From: Azospirillum sp. TSH100
Lineage (GTDB): Bacteria > Pseudomonadota > Alphaproteobacteria > Azospirillales > Azospirillaceae
Length of the DNA: 64,000 bases
Direction: 5' to 3'
Assembly: GCF_004923295.1 (NCBI RefSeq)
Contig: NZ_CP039638.1
Coordinates: forward strand, 1-64,000
Part shown: piece by piece, positions 7,827 through 16,322 of the stretch
Layout of the letters: each line of letters opens with the position of its first letter
Numbering within the stretch: position 1 is the first letter of the stretch
Notes under the pieces: model-generated
Database searches by the model: none
The model's input: the letters and a program-made list of their open reading frames with translations, nothing else
Told to the model about the DNA's origin: nothing
Translations under genes and position numbers: made by a program

Positions 7827-8873
7827 CTAGCCCGCCACCAGCGAGGCGAAACGGGCGAGGTCGACGTTGCCGCCGGTGACGACGATGCCGACGCGCTTGC
7901 CGCGGACGTCGAACTTGCCGGACAGAACGGCGGCGGCGGCGAGGCAGCCGGTCGGCTCCACCAGCATCTTCATGCGGGCGGCGAAGAAGCGCATGGCGTC
8001 GACCAGCTGGTCGTCGGTGACGGTCACGATGTCGTCGACCAGCCGCTGCATCACCGGGAAGGTCAGCTGTCCGACCGCGCGGCTCTGGGCGCCGTCGGCG
8101 ATGGTCTTCGGCGCGTCGATGCGGACGATGGCGCCGCTGCGCAGGCTCTGCTGGGCATCGTTGCCGGCCTCCGGCTCGACCCCGACGACGCGGCAGCCGG
8201 GGTTGAGCGTCTTGGCGGCGATGACGCAGCCGGACAGCAGCCCGCCGCCGCCGGTCGGCACCACCAGCAGGTCGAGCGGCCCGCCGGTCCGCCCGGCCTC
8301 CTCGATCAGCTCCTTGGCGACGGTGCCCTGGCCGGCCATCACGTGCGGATGGTCGAAGGGCGGGACCAGCACGCCGCCCCGCTCCTCCAGCACGCGGGCG
8401 ACGGCGGCGTCCGGCGGCTCGGCATAACGGTCGTACAGCACCACGTCGGCGCCATAGCCGCGCGTCGCCGCCAACTTGGACGCGGGGGCGTCCTGCGGCA
8501 TGACGATGGTGGACTTCACCTTCAGCATCGACGCCGCCAGCGCCAGCGCCTGGGCATGGTTGCCCGACGAATAGGCGACGGCGCCCAGCGCGCGCTGCAC
8601 CGGAGTGAAACGCGACACCGCGTTGTAGGCGCCGCGGATCTTGAAGGCGCCGGTGCGCTGGAAATTCTCGCACTTGAACAGCAGGTCGCCGCCGGTCAGC
8701 GTGTCGGCGGTGCGGCTTGTCAGCACCGGCGTGCGGTGGGCGACGCCGGCGATCCGCTCCGCCGCCCCCGCCACGTCGGCATAGGAGATGGCGAGGCCAG
8801 TGGTGTCGATCCTGTTGTCGGCCCCATCATTGGCCCCGTTGTTGGCCACGGTGCTGGTGATCGTGTCGGGCAT
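7827..8873 (-). CDS. threonine/serine dehydratase (PLP fold type II)
   Basis: The 348-residue protein deaminates L-threonine or L-serine, or a relative such as hydroxyaspartate, through a PLP Schiff base on Lys78 in FQRTGAFKIRGAYN. YSSGNHAQALALAASM and the glycine-rich phosphate loop PTGGGGLLSG are the other cofactor motifs. It lacks a C-terminal ACT-like regulatory domain, so it is the catabolic-length form rather than allosteric IlvA. The first 20 residues are an asparagine/alanine-rich tail (NNGANDGADN) encoded by short DNA repeats. A GGGGGAG ribosome site lies about 11 bases before the ATG. Confidence 0.9.
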   Translation of the reverse strand: MPDTITSTVANNGANDGADNRIDTTGLAISYADVAGAAERIAGVAHRTPVLTSRTADTLTGGDLLFKCENFQRTGAFKIRGAYNAVSRFTPVQRALGAVAYSSGNHAQALALAASMLKVKSTIVMPQDAPASKLAATRGYGADVVLYDRYAEPPDAAVARVLEERGGVLVPPFDHPHVMAGQGTVAKELIEEAGRTGGPLDLLVVPTGGGGLLSGCVIAAKTLNPGCRVVGVEPEAGNDAQQSLRSGAIVRIDAPKTIADGAQSRAVGQLTFPVMQRLVDDIVTVTDDQLVDAMRFFAARMKMLVEPTGCLAAAAVLSGKFDVRGKRVGIVVTGGNVDLARFASLVAG

Positions 8874-8917
8874 GGCGGCGGTGCTCCCCCTCCCCCCGGT
8901 GTCTTAACTCCGGAGTC

Positions 8918-9352
8918 TCATTCCAGATCGGTGAACAGGAAGGCCTGCTCGTGCCGCTTCAGCCCGGCCTGCTCGTAGAAGCTGATGGCCTTGGGTGCGG
9001 ACAGCAGCAGGCACATGGTGCCCGGCCCCATCGCGTCGCGGGTGCGGCGCATCAGTTCCTTGCCGATGCCGCGCCCCTGCAGGGCGCGGTCGACGGCGAG
9101 GTCGGACAGGTAGCAGCAATAGACGAAGTCGGTGATCGACCGGGCGACGCCGACAAGCCGGCCATTCTCCCGCGCGGTGATGATCAGGCCGGCGTTGCGC
9201 AGCATCGCCTCCACCCGGGGGCGGTCGCCCACGGGCCGGCGTTCCGCCAACCCGGAGCGTTCCAGAACGTCGATGAACGCGTCGGCGCTCAGCTCCGGTT
9301 CGACCGCGTAGTCGATGTGAATGGATTCACGCTGAATGGATTCACCGGCCAT
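8918..9352 (-). CDS. GNAT-family N-acetyltransferase
   Basis: The protein has 144 residues with the acetyl-CoA loop RALQGRGIGKELMRRTRD (Q-x-x-G-x-G/A) and C-terminal KAISFYEQAGLKRHEQAF, both standard GNAT elements. LAVDRALQGRGIG follows the CCYLSDLAV strand. The N-terminus contains an in-frame 15-base tandem duplication (ESIQRESIHID). The start, at GGGGATGAGGCG, is 4 bases past the stop of the DUF1127 gene, so the two are coupled. The substrate is unknown. Confidence 0.85.
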   Translation of the reverse strand: MAGESIQRESIHIDYAVEPELSADAFIDVLERSGLAERRPVGDRPRVEAMLRNAGLIITARENGRLVGVARSITDFVYCCYLSDLAVDRALQGRGIGKELMRRTRDAMGPGTMCLLLSAPKAISFYEQAGLKRHEQAFLFTDLE

Positions 9353-9356
9353 CGCC

Positions 9357-9608
9357 TCATCCCCGCCAGAACGGCTTCGACATCTCCCGATCCGCCTCGG
9401 ACCGGCTGATTCCGATGTCCTTCAGCAGATAGTCGTCGAGCCCCATGAGTGCCTGACGTTGTTTGCGCCGTTCCAGCGCGGAAAACAACACGTCGAGCAG
9501 CCACCAGACGGGGCGACGGGCGACACGGGTGACGCGGTTGGCGGTCGGAACGGCGCCCGGAGCTGCCGTGTAAAGACCGGAACTGCGGGTCACGTCGGTG
9601 TGGCGCAT
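9357..9608 (-). CDS. DUF1127 (YjiS-like) small protein
   Basis: From ATG 9608 the protein has 83 residues. The C-terminal LMGLDDYLLKDIGISRSEAD is the DUF1127 core (L-x-x-L-d-d-x-x-L-x-D-I-G-[IL]-[ST]-R). Small arginine-rich proteins of this family occur in many alphaproteobacteria; some affect RNA turnover, phosphate or carbon metabolism. A perfect GGAGG 5 bases upstream of ATG 9608 decides this start over two earlier in-frame ATGs, one of which overlaps that ribosome site. It leads into the GNAT gene. Confidence 0.85.
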   Translation of the reverse strand: MRHTDVTRSSGLYTAAPGAVPTANRVTRVARRPVWWLLDVLFSALERRKQRQALMGLDDYLLKDIGISRSEADREMSKPFWRG

Positions 9609-9613
9609 CGGAT

Positions 9614-9618
9614 CCTCC
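9614..9618 (-). promoter_or_regulatory. ribosome binding site deciding the DUF1127 start
   Basis: The minus strand reads GGAGGATCCGATG. The upstream ATG at 9620 sits inside this site, so initiation most likely uses the ATG at 9608. Confidence 0.6.
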
Positions 9619-9769
9619 ATAATCTGGCGCACAACGCTCGAACAATCGAGACAATCAGGATTATGAAGACGAAATCGGCGGGGTCAAACGGAACATTGTC
9701 ACCATTACATTTCCGACGTCGGATGTATCTTTTCGGCCACAGGCGGGGAGGATGCCTGCCGCTGCTCTG

Positions 9770-9792
9770 AAAAACCCCAGATATACCGGGGT
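9770..9792 (-). terminator. weak intrinsic terminator candidate after the MFS gene
   Basis: On the minus strand ACCCC, a 9-base loop and GGGGT are followed by TTTT. It lies about 110 bases past the stop of the minus-strand MFS gene. The stem is only 5 bases, so it is weak. The rest of the stretch 9609-9903 shows no gene and would hold the DUF1127 promoter. Confidence 0.4.
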
Positions 9793-9903
9793 GTTCACCG
9801 CCCTGTCCGGGAATCGTTCGTGCCCGCCGATCGTTCGTGAGACAAGTCACGAGCGGACGGCGGGATTGTCACGGTCACATTGTTCCCATCCGCCGGCCTC
9901 CTT

Positions 9904-11313
9904 TCACCGCCGCACCCTGACCGCAAGGACGAGCGCCACGACGATCAGTCCACCGGCGACGGCGAAGGTGGTCCGGGTTCCCGCCGCGATCGCATCCGGC
10001 GCCGCCTGGGCGATGTCCGCCCCCACCCCGAGCGTGAACACCGTCCCCATGACCGAGGCGCCGGTGATCAGCCCCAGATTGCGCGACAGGTTCAGCACCC
10101 CCGACACCACGCCGCGGCGATCCTTCTCCACATCCGCCATCACCGCCGTGTTGTTGGCGGCCTGGAACAGCGCATAGCCGGCGGTGACGACGACGAGCGG
10201 CCCGACATAGCCGGCAACGCCCAGCGTCGCGGGCAGCAGCGCCAGCAGCACGCAGCCAACCGTCGTGGAACCCAGCCCCAGGATGGTCATGCGCGCCGCG
10301 CCGTACCGGTCGACGAGGCGGCCGGCCGGCACGCCGGTCATCGCCGACACCAGCGGTCCGGCCGACATGGCGAGCCCGACCAGTCCAGTCTCCAGCCCCA
10401 GGGCACGGGCGAGGTGGAAGGGCCCCACCACCAGCGTCGCCATCAGCACCGTCGCCACCAGCATGCTCATCGCCAGACGCCCGCGCAGCATCCGGTCGCG
10501 CAACATCTCCAGCCGCAGCAGCGGCGACGCCGTCCGCGTCTCCACCGCCAGGAACAGCCAGGCCCCACCCGCCGCCGCCAGCAGAAGCGCCAGGTCGGAC
10601 CAGCCGAAGCCGCCGCGCCCGCCGGTCATCGCCAGCGCGTAGGTTCCCAGCGTCAGGGCCAGGATCAGCGTACCGGGACTGTCGAAGCTCTCCCGCCCCG
10701 CTCCGCGTGCCGCCTCCACACGGTCGGCCGGCAGGTAACGCCGCACCAGCAGGAAGGCCACCAGCCCCGGCGGCACGGTGACCAGGAAGATCGCCGGCCA
10801 GCCGAACGCCGCGATCAGCAGGCCGCCCAGCGTCGGGCCCAGCGCGGTGCCGATCGCCGATGTCGTTCCCATCAGCCCCATCACCCGGCCGACCCGCTCC
10901 TTCGGCACCGCGTCGCCGACGAAGGCGGTGGCGAGCGCCATCATCGCGGCGGCCCCCAGCCCCTGCACCGCCCGCGCCGCGACCAGCATCCACAGGCCGG
11001 ACGCGGCGGCGGAGACGGCGGAGCCAACCGTGAACAGGCCGATCCCGGCCAGCAGCAGGCGCCGCCGCCCGACGATGTCGCCCAACCGTCCGACTCCGAC
11101 GATCAGTGTGGTGATCGCCAGCAGATAGGCCAGCACAACCCACTGGACCTCACGGAACGGCACGTCGAACGACCGCGCCAGCGCCGGCAACCCGACATTG
11201 GCGATGCTGATGCCGAGCGACGACAGCAGCACCGCCAGCGCCAGCCCGGCCTGCGCCCACCCAGCCGTTCCGGCCGCCGCCGCTCCACTCTCCTGTGCAA
11301 CCGCCTGCCTCAT
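9904..11313 (-). CDS. MFS drug/solute exporter, DHA2-type
   Basis: The 469-residue membrane protein has about 14 hydrophobic segments. It starts ATG 11313, preceded by GGGAGAGG; a longer open frame upstream lacks family features. The loop-2 motif GVGRLGDIVGRRRLLLAG (G-x-L-x-D-r-x-G-r-r) is clear, and GPTLGGLLI in helix 5 is the antiporter motif C region (G-P-x-x-G-G). Such proteins expel drugs or metabolites in exchange for protons. A LysR regulator is transcribed divergently from a start 145 bases away and is its probable regulator. The substrate is unknown. Confidence 0.88.
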   Translation of the reverse strand: MRQAVAQESGAAAAGTAGWAQAGLALAVLLSSLGISIANVGLPALARSFDVPFREVQWVVLAYLLAITTLIVGVGRLGDIVGRRRLLLAGIGLFTVGSAVSAAASGLWMLVAARAVQGLGAAAMMALATAFVGDAVPKERVGRVMGLMGTTSAIGTALGPTLGGLLIAAFGWPAIFLVTVPPGLVAFLLVRRYLPADRVEAARGAGRESFDSPGTLILALTLGTYALAMTGGRGGFGWSDLALLLAAAGGAWLFLAVETRTASPLLRLEMLRDRMLRGRLAMSMLVATVLMATLVVGPFHLARALGLETGLVGLAMSAGPLVSAMTGVPAGRLVDRYGAARMTILGLGSTTVGCVLLALLPATLGVAGYVGPLVVVTAGYALFQAANNTAVMADVEKDRRGVVSGVLNLSRNLGLITGASVMGTVFTLGVGADIAQAAPDAIAAGTRTTFAVAGGLIVVALVLAVRVRR

Positions 11314-11458
11314 GACACCTCTCCCTCTCTGAATGACAGGCGCCAAGGCTAGGACGCGGGGTGACATGGCGGAACGCGCAGCATCCGCATTGTATTCGTG
11401 CATCCGCCGCCATGTCCGGGCGGCGCCGATCAGGACAGGCCGTGCTACGATCCGGCGC

Positions 11459-12373
11459 ATGACCGCCCCCGACCTCAACATGCTCGTCACCCTGGACGCC
11501 CTGCTGGCGGAAGGCAGCGTCGCCGGTGCGGCGCGGCGCCTGCGGCTCAGCCCGTCAGCGATGAGCCGGGCGCTGGCGCGGCTGCGCGCGGCGACCGGCG
11601 ACCCGCTGCTGGTCCGGGCCGGGCGCGGCCTCGTCCCCACGCCCCGCGCGGTCGAACTGCGCGACCGCGTCCACCTGCTGGTGCAGGAGGCCGAAGCGGT
11701 GCTGCGCCCCGCCGAAAATCTCGACCTCGGCCAACTGGCCCGGACCTTCACCCTGCGGACCAGCGACGGCTTCGTCGAAAGCTATGGGGCCGCCCTGCTG
11801 ACCCTGCTGGCCGCCGAAGCGCCCGGCGTCCGCATCCGCTTCCTGGCCAAGCCGGACAAGGACAGCGGTCCGCTGCGCGACGGCTCGGTCGATCTGGAAA
11901 CCGGCGTCGTCGTCCAGGACAGCGGCCCCGAGCTGCGCACCCAGGCGCTGTTCCACGACCGCTTCATCGGCGTGGTCCGCCCCGGCCATCCGCTGGCCAC
12001 CGGCGCTATCACCCCCGCCCGCTATGCCGCCGGCCGCCATGTGCTGGTGTCGCGGCGCGGCGACGACCGCGGGCTGGTGGACGAGGCGCTGGACCGGCTG
12101 GGGCTTCGGCGCAACGTGGTCGCCACGGTCGGCGGCTTCGCCGCGGCGCTGGCGCTGCTGCGCGGCACCGATCTGATCGTCAGCGTGCCCGAACGGCACA
12201 CGGAGGGGCTGCGCGCCGGCCTCCACAGCTTCGCCCTGCCCTTCCCGGCGCCGGAGGTCACCGTCTCGCTGATCTGGCACCCGCGGCTGGACGCCGATCC
12301 GGCCCACCGCTGGCTGCGCGGCTGCGTGCGCAGGGTCTGCGTCTCGCCACCCGCTCTGGAAAACCGGGAGTGA
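11459..12373 (+). CDS. LysR-family transcriptional regulator
   Basis: The protein has 304 residues with a winged helix-turn-helix at about residues 5-65 (GSVAGAARRLRLSPSAMSRALARLR) and a substrate-binding-like effector domain after it. ATG 11459 is chosen because the family begins L-N-M-L-x-T-L-D-A-L close to the start; the frame is open further upstream without family similarity, and no good ribosome site is seen. It faces away from the MFS gene, the usual arrangement in which a LysR protein controls both promoters. The inducer is not predictable. Confidence 0.88.
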   Translation: MTAPDLNMLVTLDALLAEGSVAGAARRLRLSPSAMSRALARLRAATGDPLLVRAGRGLVPTPRAVELRDRVHLLVQEAEAVLRPAENLDLGQLARTFTLRTSDGFVESYGAALLTLLAAEAPGVRIRFLAKPDKDSGPLRDGSVDLETGVVVQDSGPELRTQALFHDRFIGVVRPGHPLATGAITPARYAAGRHVLVSRRGDDRGLVDEALDRLGLRRNVVATVGGFAAALALLRGTDLIVSVPERHTEGLRAGLHSFALPFPAPEVTVSLIWHPRLDADPAHRWLRGCVRRVCVSPPALENRE

Positions 12374-12456
12374 TATGACCGGCGGCCCCATTGCGCAGCG
12401 CCTCACCGCCGCCCTATGCTGATATATCACTCAGAAACACATCGGGAGAAAACGCC

Positions 12457-13515
12457 ATGCAGCCGCCCTACCTTGCCGCCGACGGGCGTTACCAAGGCAT
12501 GAGCTATCGCCGCACCGGCCGCAGCGGGCTGGATCTGCCGGCCATTTCGCTGGGGCTCTGGCAGAATTTCGGCGGCGCCGACGTGTTCGCCACCGGGCGC
12601 GCCGTGCTGCGCCGGGCCTTCGACCGCGGCGTCACCCATTTCGACCTCGCCAACAATTACGGCCCGCCGCCGGGCTCCGCCGAGGAGAATTTCGGCCGCA
12701 TCCTCGCCACCGATTTCCGCCCCTACCGCGACGAGATGGTGATCTCGACCAAGGCCGGCTACGACATGTGGCCCGGCCCCTACGGCAACTGGGGCTCCCG
12801 CAAATATCTGGTGTCCAGCCTGGACCAGAGCCTGAAGCGGATGGGGCTGGATTATGTCGACATCTTCTATTCGCACCGCGTCGATCCGCGCACCCCGCTG
12901 GAGGAGACGATGGGCGCGCTCGACCATGTCGTCCGCCAGGGCAAGGCGCTCTATGTCGGCATCTCCTCCTACTCGCCGGAGATGACGCGGCGCGCGGTGG
13001 GCATCCTGAAGCAGCTTGGCACCCCCTGCCTGATCCACCAGCCCTCCTACTCCCTGCTGAACCGCTGGGTGGAAGGCGGTCTGCTGGAGACGCTGGAGGA
13101 TCTCGGCATGGGCTGCATCGCCTTCTCGCCGCTGGCCCAGGGCATGCTGACCAACAAGTATCTCGGCGGGAATTCTCAAGGTGAAATGCCCGCCGACGCC
13201 CGCGCCGCCAAGGGCGGCAGCCTGCGCGCCAACTTCCTGTCGCCGGAGAATCTGGAGCGCGTCCGCGCGCTCGACGCCATCGCCCGGCGGCGCGGCCAGA
13301 CGCTGGCGCAGATGGCCATCGCCTGGGTCCTGCGCGACCCGCGCGTGACCTCCGCCCTGATCGGCGCCCGCAACGTCGAGCAGCTGGACAACTCGCTGGA
13401 CGCGCTGAACACTCTGTCCTTCAGCCCGGAGGAGTTGGCGGAGATCGACACCCACGCCGTCGCCGACGCCGGCATCAACCTGTGGAGCGCCTCCTCTTCG
13501 GCCGAGGCGGGCTGA
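12457..13515 (+). CDS. aldo/keto reductase, YghZ-like
   Basis: The protein has 352 residues and is a NADPH-dependent carbonyl reductase of the (beta/alpha)8 AKR superfamily. THFDLANNYGPPPGSAEENF holds the catalytic Asp and Tyr, VISTKAGYDMWPGPYGNWGS the catalytic Lys, and DIFYSHRVDPRTPLEE the catalytic His. The combination is that of the L-glyceraldehyde-3-phosphate reductase (YghZ/GprA) branch, which also reduces methylglyoxal. GGGAGAAAACGCC precedes ATG 12457. A full copy of the palindromic repeat follows the stop. Confidence 0.9.
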   Translation: MQPPYLAADGRYQGMSYRRTGRSGLDLPAISLGLWQNFGGADVFATGRAVLRRAFDRGVTHFDLANNYGPPPGSAEENFGRILATDFRPYRDEMVISTKAGYDMWPGPYGNWGSRKYLVSSLDQSLKRMGLDYVDIFYSHRVDPRTPLEETMGALDHVVRQGKALYVGISSYSPEMTRRAVGILKQLGTPCLIHQPSYSLLNRWVEGGLLETLEDLGMGCIAFSPLAQGMLTNKYLGGNSQGEMPADARAAKGGSLRANFLSPENLERVRALDAIARRRGQTLAQMAIAWVLRDPRVTSALIGARNVEQLDNSLDALNTLSFSPEELAEIDTHAVADAGINLWSASSSAEAG

Positions 13516-13526
13516 GCGACTCCCAT

Positions 13527-13634
13527 CCCCTCTCCCCCCCGGGGAGAGGGTTAGGGTGAGGGGGATGCACCTCGTGCCTTCCCAAGAATCCTCGCCGTGC
13601 GCCCCCCTCCCCCTCTCCCCGGGGGGAGAGGGGG
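13527..13634. repeat. composite palindromic repeat, full copy 2
   Basis: The left unit CCCCTCTCC...GAGAGGG followed by TTAGGGTGAGGGGG is mirrored by a right unit CCCCCTCTCC...GAGAGGGGG. The central part carries, on the minus strand, CACGGCGAGGATTCT, which also occurs in the copies near 21.5 and 48.7 kb. It fills the space between the convergent aldo/keto reductase and oxidoreductase genes. Confidence 0.85.
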
Positions 13635-13662
13635 AGTCCTCCGTCCTAAAAAGCCACCATCC

Positions 13663-14772
13663 TCACTCCGCCGCATCAGTCACGCGATACCGCTCCAGCC
13701 AGTGGGCATAGGGCGCCGGCAGCACCCAGGACGGACGCTCGACGCCCAGCTCCTTGGCGGCGCGGTAGGGATAATGCGGGTTGGCCAGATGGGCGCGGCC
13801 GACCATCACCAGATCGAGCTGTCCGTCGGCGACGGTGCGGTCGGCGATCTTCGGCGCGTCGATGCCCCAGGCCGCCGCCACCGGCAGCTCGGCCTCGCGC
13901 CGCACCCGTTCGGCGACCGGCGCCAGGAAGGCCGGACCCCACGGCACATGCGCGTCGGGGGTCGAGAAGCCGACGCTGACGCTCAACAGGTCGAGCCCGC
14001 CGGCGCGGAAGTTGCGGGCGAGTTCTATCGACTCGGCCAGCGTCTCCTCGTCGCGCCCGTCATACTCGATGACGCCGAAGCGCGCGGTCAGCGGCAGGTT
14101 TTCCGGCCACACCGCGCGCACCGCCGCCAGCGTCTCCAGCAGGAATCGGCTGCGCCCGGCGAGGTCGCCGCCATACTGGTCGGTGCGTTTGTTGGCATGG
14201 ACCGAGAAGAAGCTCTGCCCCAGATAGCCGTGGGCGAAATGCAGCTCCAGCCACTTGAAGCCGGCGTCGCGGGCGCGCACGGCGGCGGCCACGAAATCGG
14301 CGCGGACGCGGGCGATGTCGTCCAGCGTCATCGCTTTCGGCAGCTTGGGCAGGTGATGGCCGAAGGGCACCGCCGACGGCGAGATCGTCTCCCAGCCGCG
14401 CGGATCGTTCTCGGCGATGTGGTCGTCGCCTTCCCACGGGCGGTTGGCGCTGGCCTTGCGGCCGGCATGGCCGATCTGGATGCCGGGAACGGCGCCGGCA
14501 GCGGCGATGGAGGCGGCGATGCGCGCCATCCCCTCCGCCTGGGTGTCGTTCCACAGCCCGGTGCAGCCCGGCGTGATGCGGCCCTCCGGCGACACCGCCG
14601 TCGCCTCGACGATCACCAGACCGGCGCCGCCGCGGGCAAGGCCGGGATAATGGACGAGATGCCAGTCGTTGACGACGCCGTCGACGGCGCTGTACTGGCA
14701 CATCGGCGGAACCGCGATGCGGTTGCGCAGGGTGACGTCCTTCAGCGTGAAGGGCGTGAACAGAGCGGACAT
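13663..14772 (-). CDS. NADH:flavin oxidoreductase, old yellow enzyme family (YqjM-like)
   Basis: The 369-residue FMN enzyme reduces activated C=C bonds such as enones. The start LFTPFTLKDVTLRNRIAVPP binds FMN; IQIGHAGRKAS has the active-site histidine region; LHFAHGYLGQSFFS and GRSRFLLETLAAVR are YqjM-class motifs; DLVMVGRAHLANP binds the FMN phosphate. The substrate in the cell is unknown; many relatives act in detoxification. GACGGGAATTCGC precedes ATG 14772. Confidence 0.92.
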   Translation of the reverse strand: MSALFTPFTLKDVTLRNRIAVPPMCQYSAVDGVVNDWHLVHYPGLARGGAGLVIVEATAVSPEGRITPGCTGLWNDTQAEGMARIAASIAAAGAVPGIQIGHAGRKASANRPWEGDDHIAENDPRGWETISPSAVPFGHHLPKLPKAMTLDDIARVRADFVAAAVRARDAGFKWLELHFAHGYLGQSFFSVHANKRTDQYGGDLAGRSRFLLETLAAVRAVWPENLPLTARFGVIEYDGRDEETLAESIELARNFRAGGLDLLSVSVGFSTPDAHVPWGPAFLAPVAERVRREAELPVAAAWGIDAPKIADRTVADGQLDLVMVGRAHLANPHYPYRAAKELGVERPSWVLPAPYAHWLERYRVTDAAE

Positions 14773-14868
14773 GCGAATTCCCGTCTCGATCTTGTCGGTG
14801 GCGGCGGGAGATGAGACGTCAGCCCATCCCCCGCCGCGGATCGGGGAGATTTATGGTCCGCCCAAGCC

Positions 14869-16258
14869 TCAGCCAACCCGCCCGGCGGCCAAACGCCCCA
14901 CGATTGCCGCATGGCTGCGGATACCGTTGCGCAGGCATTTCAGCTCGAACTTCTCGTTCGGCGAATGGATGCGGTCGTCGTCCAGCCCGAAGCCGACCAG
15001 GATGGTGTCCAGCCCGAGATGCTCGCGGAACCAGCCGACGATGGGGATCGACCCGCCGCCGCCGATCAGCACGCCGTCGCGCCCCGTCGCCTCCTTCAGC
15101 CCGCCGCGCACCGCCTGCATCCACGGCGTGTCGGTCGGCACCTCGATGCCGGGCGAGGCGCTGAAGCTGCGGAAGCCGACCGTGCAGTCGGCCGGCAGCC
15201 GCTCCTCGAAGAAGCGCCGGACCGACGCCTCGACCGCCGCCGGGTCCTGGCCGGGCACCAGACGGCAGCTCAGCTTGCAGGACGCCTTTGCCGGGATGAC
15301 GGTCTTCGACCCCTCGCCCGTGTAGCCGCCCCAGATGCCGTTGATGTCGCAGGTCGGCCGGGTCCAGATGCGCTCCAGCAGCGTCCGCCCCGCCTCGCCG
15401 TGGCTGCGGGTCAGGCCCAGCGCCCCCAGGAACTGCGCCTCGTCCAGCGGCAGGCCACGGATCTGCGCCCGCAGCTCCTCCGGCAGCTCGCGCACGCCGT
15501 CATAGAAGCCGTCGAAGCGCACCCGCCCGTCGGCATCGTGGATCTGGCCCAGGATGCCGCTCAGCACATTGAGCGGGTTGGGCACGGCGCCGCCGAACAG
15601 GCCGGAATGCAGGTCGTGGCTCGGCCCGGTGACGGTCGCTTCCAGATAGAGCAGCCCGCGCAGCCGCGTGGTGATCGCCGGGGTGTCGACGTCCCAGGCG
15701 TTGGTGTCGGTCACCAGACAGAAATCCGCTTGCAGTGCGGCCGCATGCTCCTTCAGGAAGCGCGGCAGCGACGGGCTGCCGGTCTCCTCCTCGCCCTCCA
15801 GCAGCACGGTCGCGCGGATCGGGATGGAGCCGTGGACGGCGTGCCAGGCCTCGAAGGCCTCCATGAAGGTCATGGTCTGGCCCTTGTCGTCGGCGGCCCC
15901 GCTCGGCCTCGACGATCACCGGCTCGAAGGGCGGGCTGGTCCACAGCTCGACCGGGTCGGCGGGCTGGACGTCGTAATGGCCGTAATAGAGCACATGCGG
16001 CGTCTCTACCCCCTGCGGCCCCGGCCCTGGCCCCGGATGCTGGGCGACGAGGATGGGATGGCCCGGCGTTTCATGGATGGTGACGGTGAAGCCCATCGCC
16101 GCCAGCCTGTCGGCGCACCATTTGGCCGCCCGCCGGACCTCGCCGGCAGAGGCGGGATCGGTGCTGACCGAGGGGATGCGCAGCAGCTCGCAAAGCCGGC
16201 CGACCGACTCCTCGAACGACTCATCCACCTTGCGCAGAACGGCATCGACAGGAAGCAT
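14869..16258 (-). pseudogene. M20-family metallopeptidase/dipeptidase with a frameshift
   Basis: Two open frames together cover a complete M20 dipeptidase of about 460 residues. The N-terminal part starts MLPVDAVLRKVDESFEES at 16258, after a GAGGG site, and contains the metal ligand motif YYGHYDVQP. The C-terminal part contains AADDKGQTM, the metal-bridging Asp, plus LEGEEETGSPS, the catalytic Glu. The frame changes at about 15900-15901: GAG GCC GAG C then GGG GCC GCC GAC. The short strand normally found before A-D-D-K-G is also missing, which points to a small deletion rather than a single-base misread. As written, translation would end in an unrelated tail. It could still be a sequencing error. 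Confidence 0.8.
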
Positions 16259-16294
16259 GACAGCCCTCTTGTTGATTGTAGACGCGCGCAACAG

Positions 16295-16318
16295 CCTTCT
16301 CCCGCCCCGGGAGAGGGG
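16295..16318. repeat. GC-rich palindrome, copy 3 (half-unit)
   Basis: CTTCTCCCG, a short loop and CGGGAGAGG form a hairpin between the ParA-like gene stop and the M20 start. It lies at the 3' end of the ParA-like transcript. Confidence 0.75.
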
Positions 16319-16322
16319 ATGC

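Noticed and set aside
13527..13634. Palindromic repeats as ordinary intrinsic terminators
   Set aside because: They lack T-runs, occur within coding sequence and share a conserved core, so they are a repeat family. A side effect on mRNA ends remains possible.
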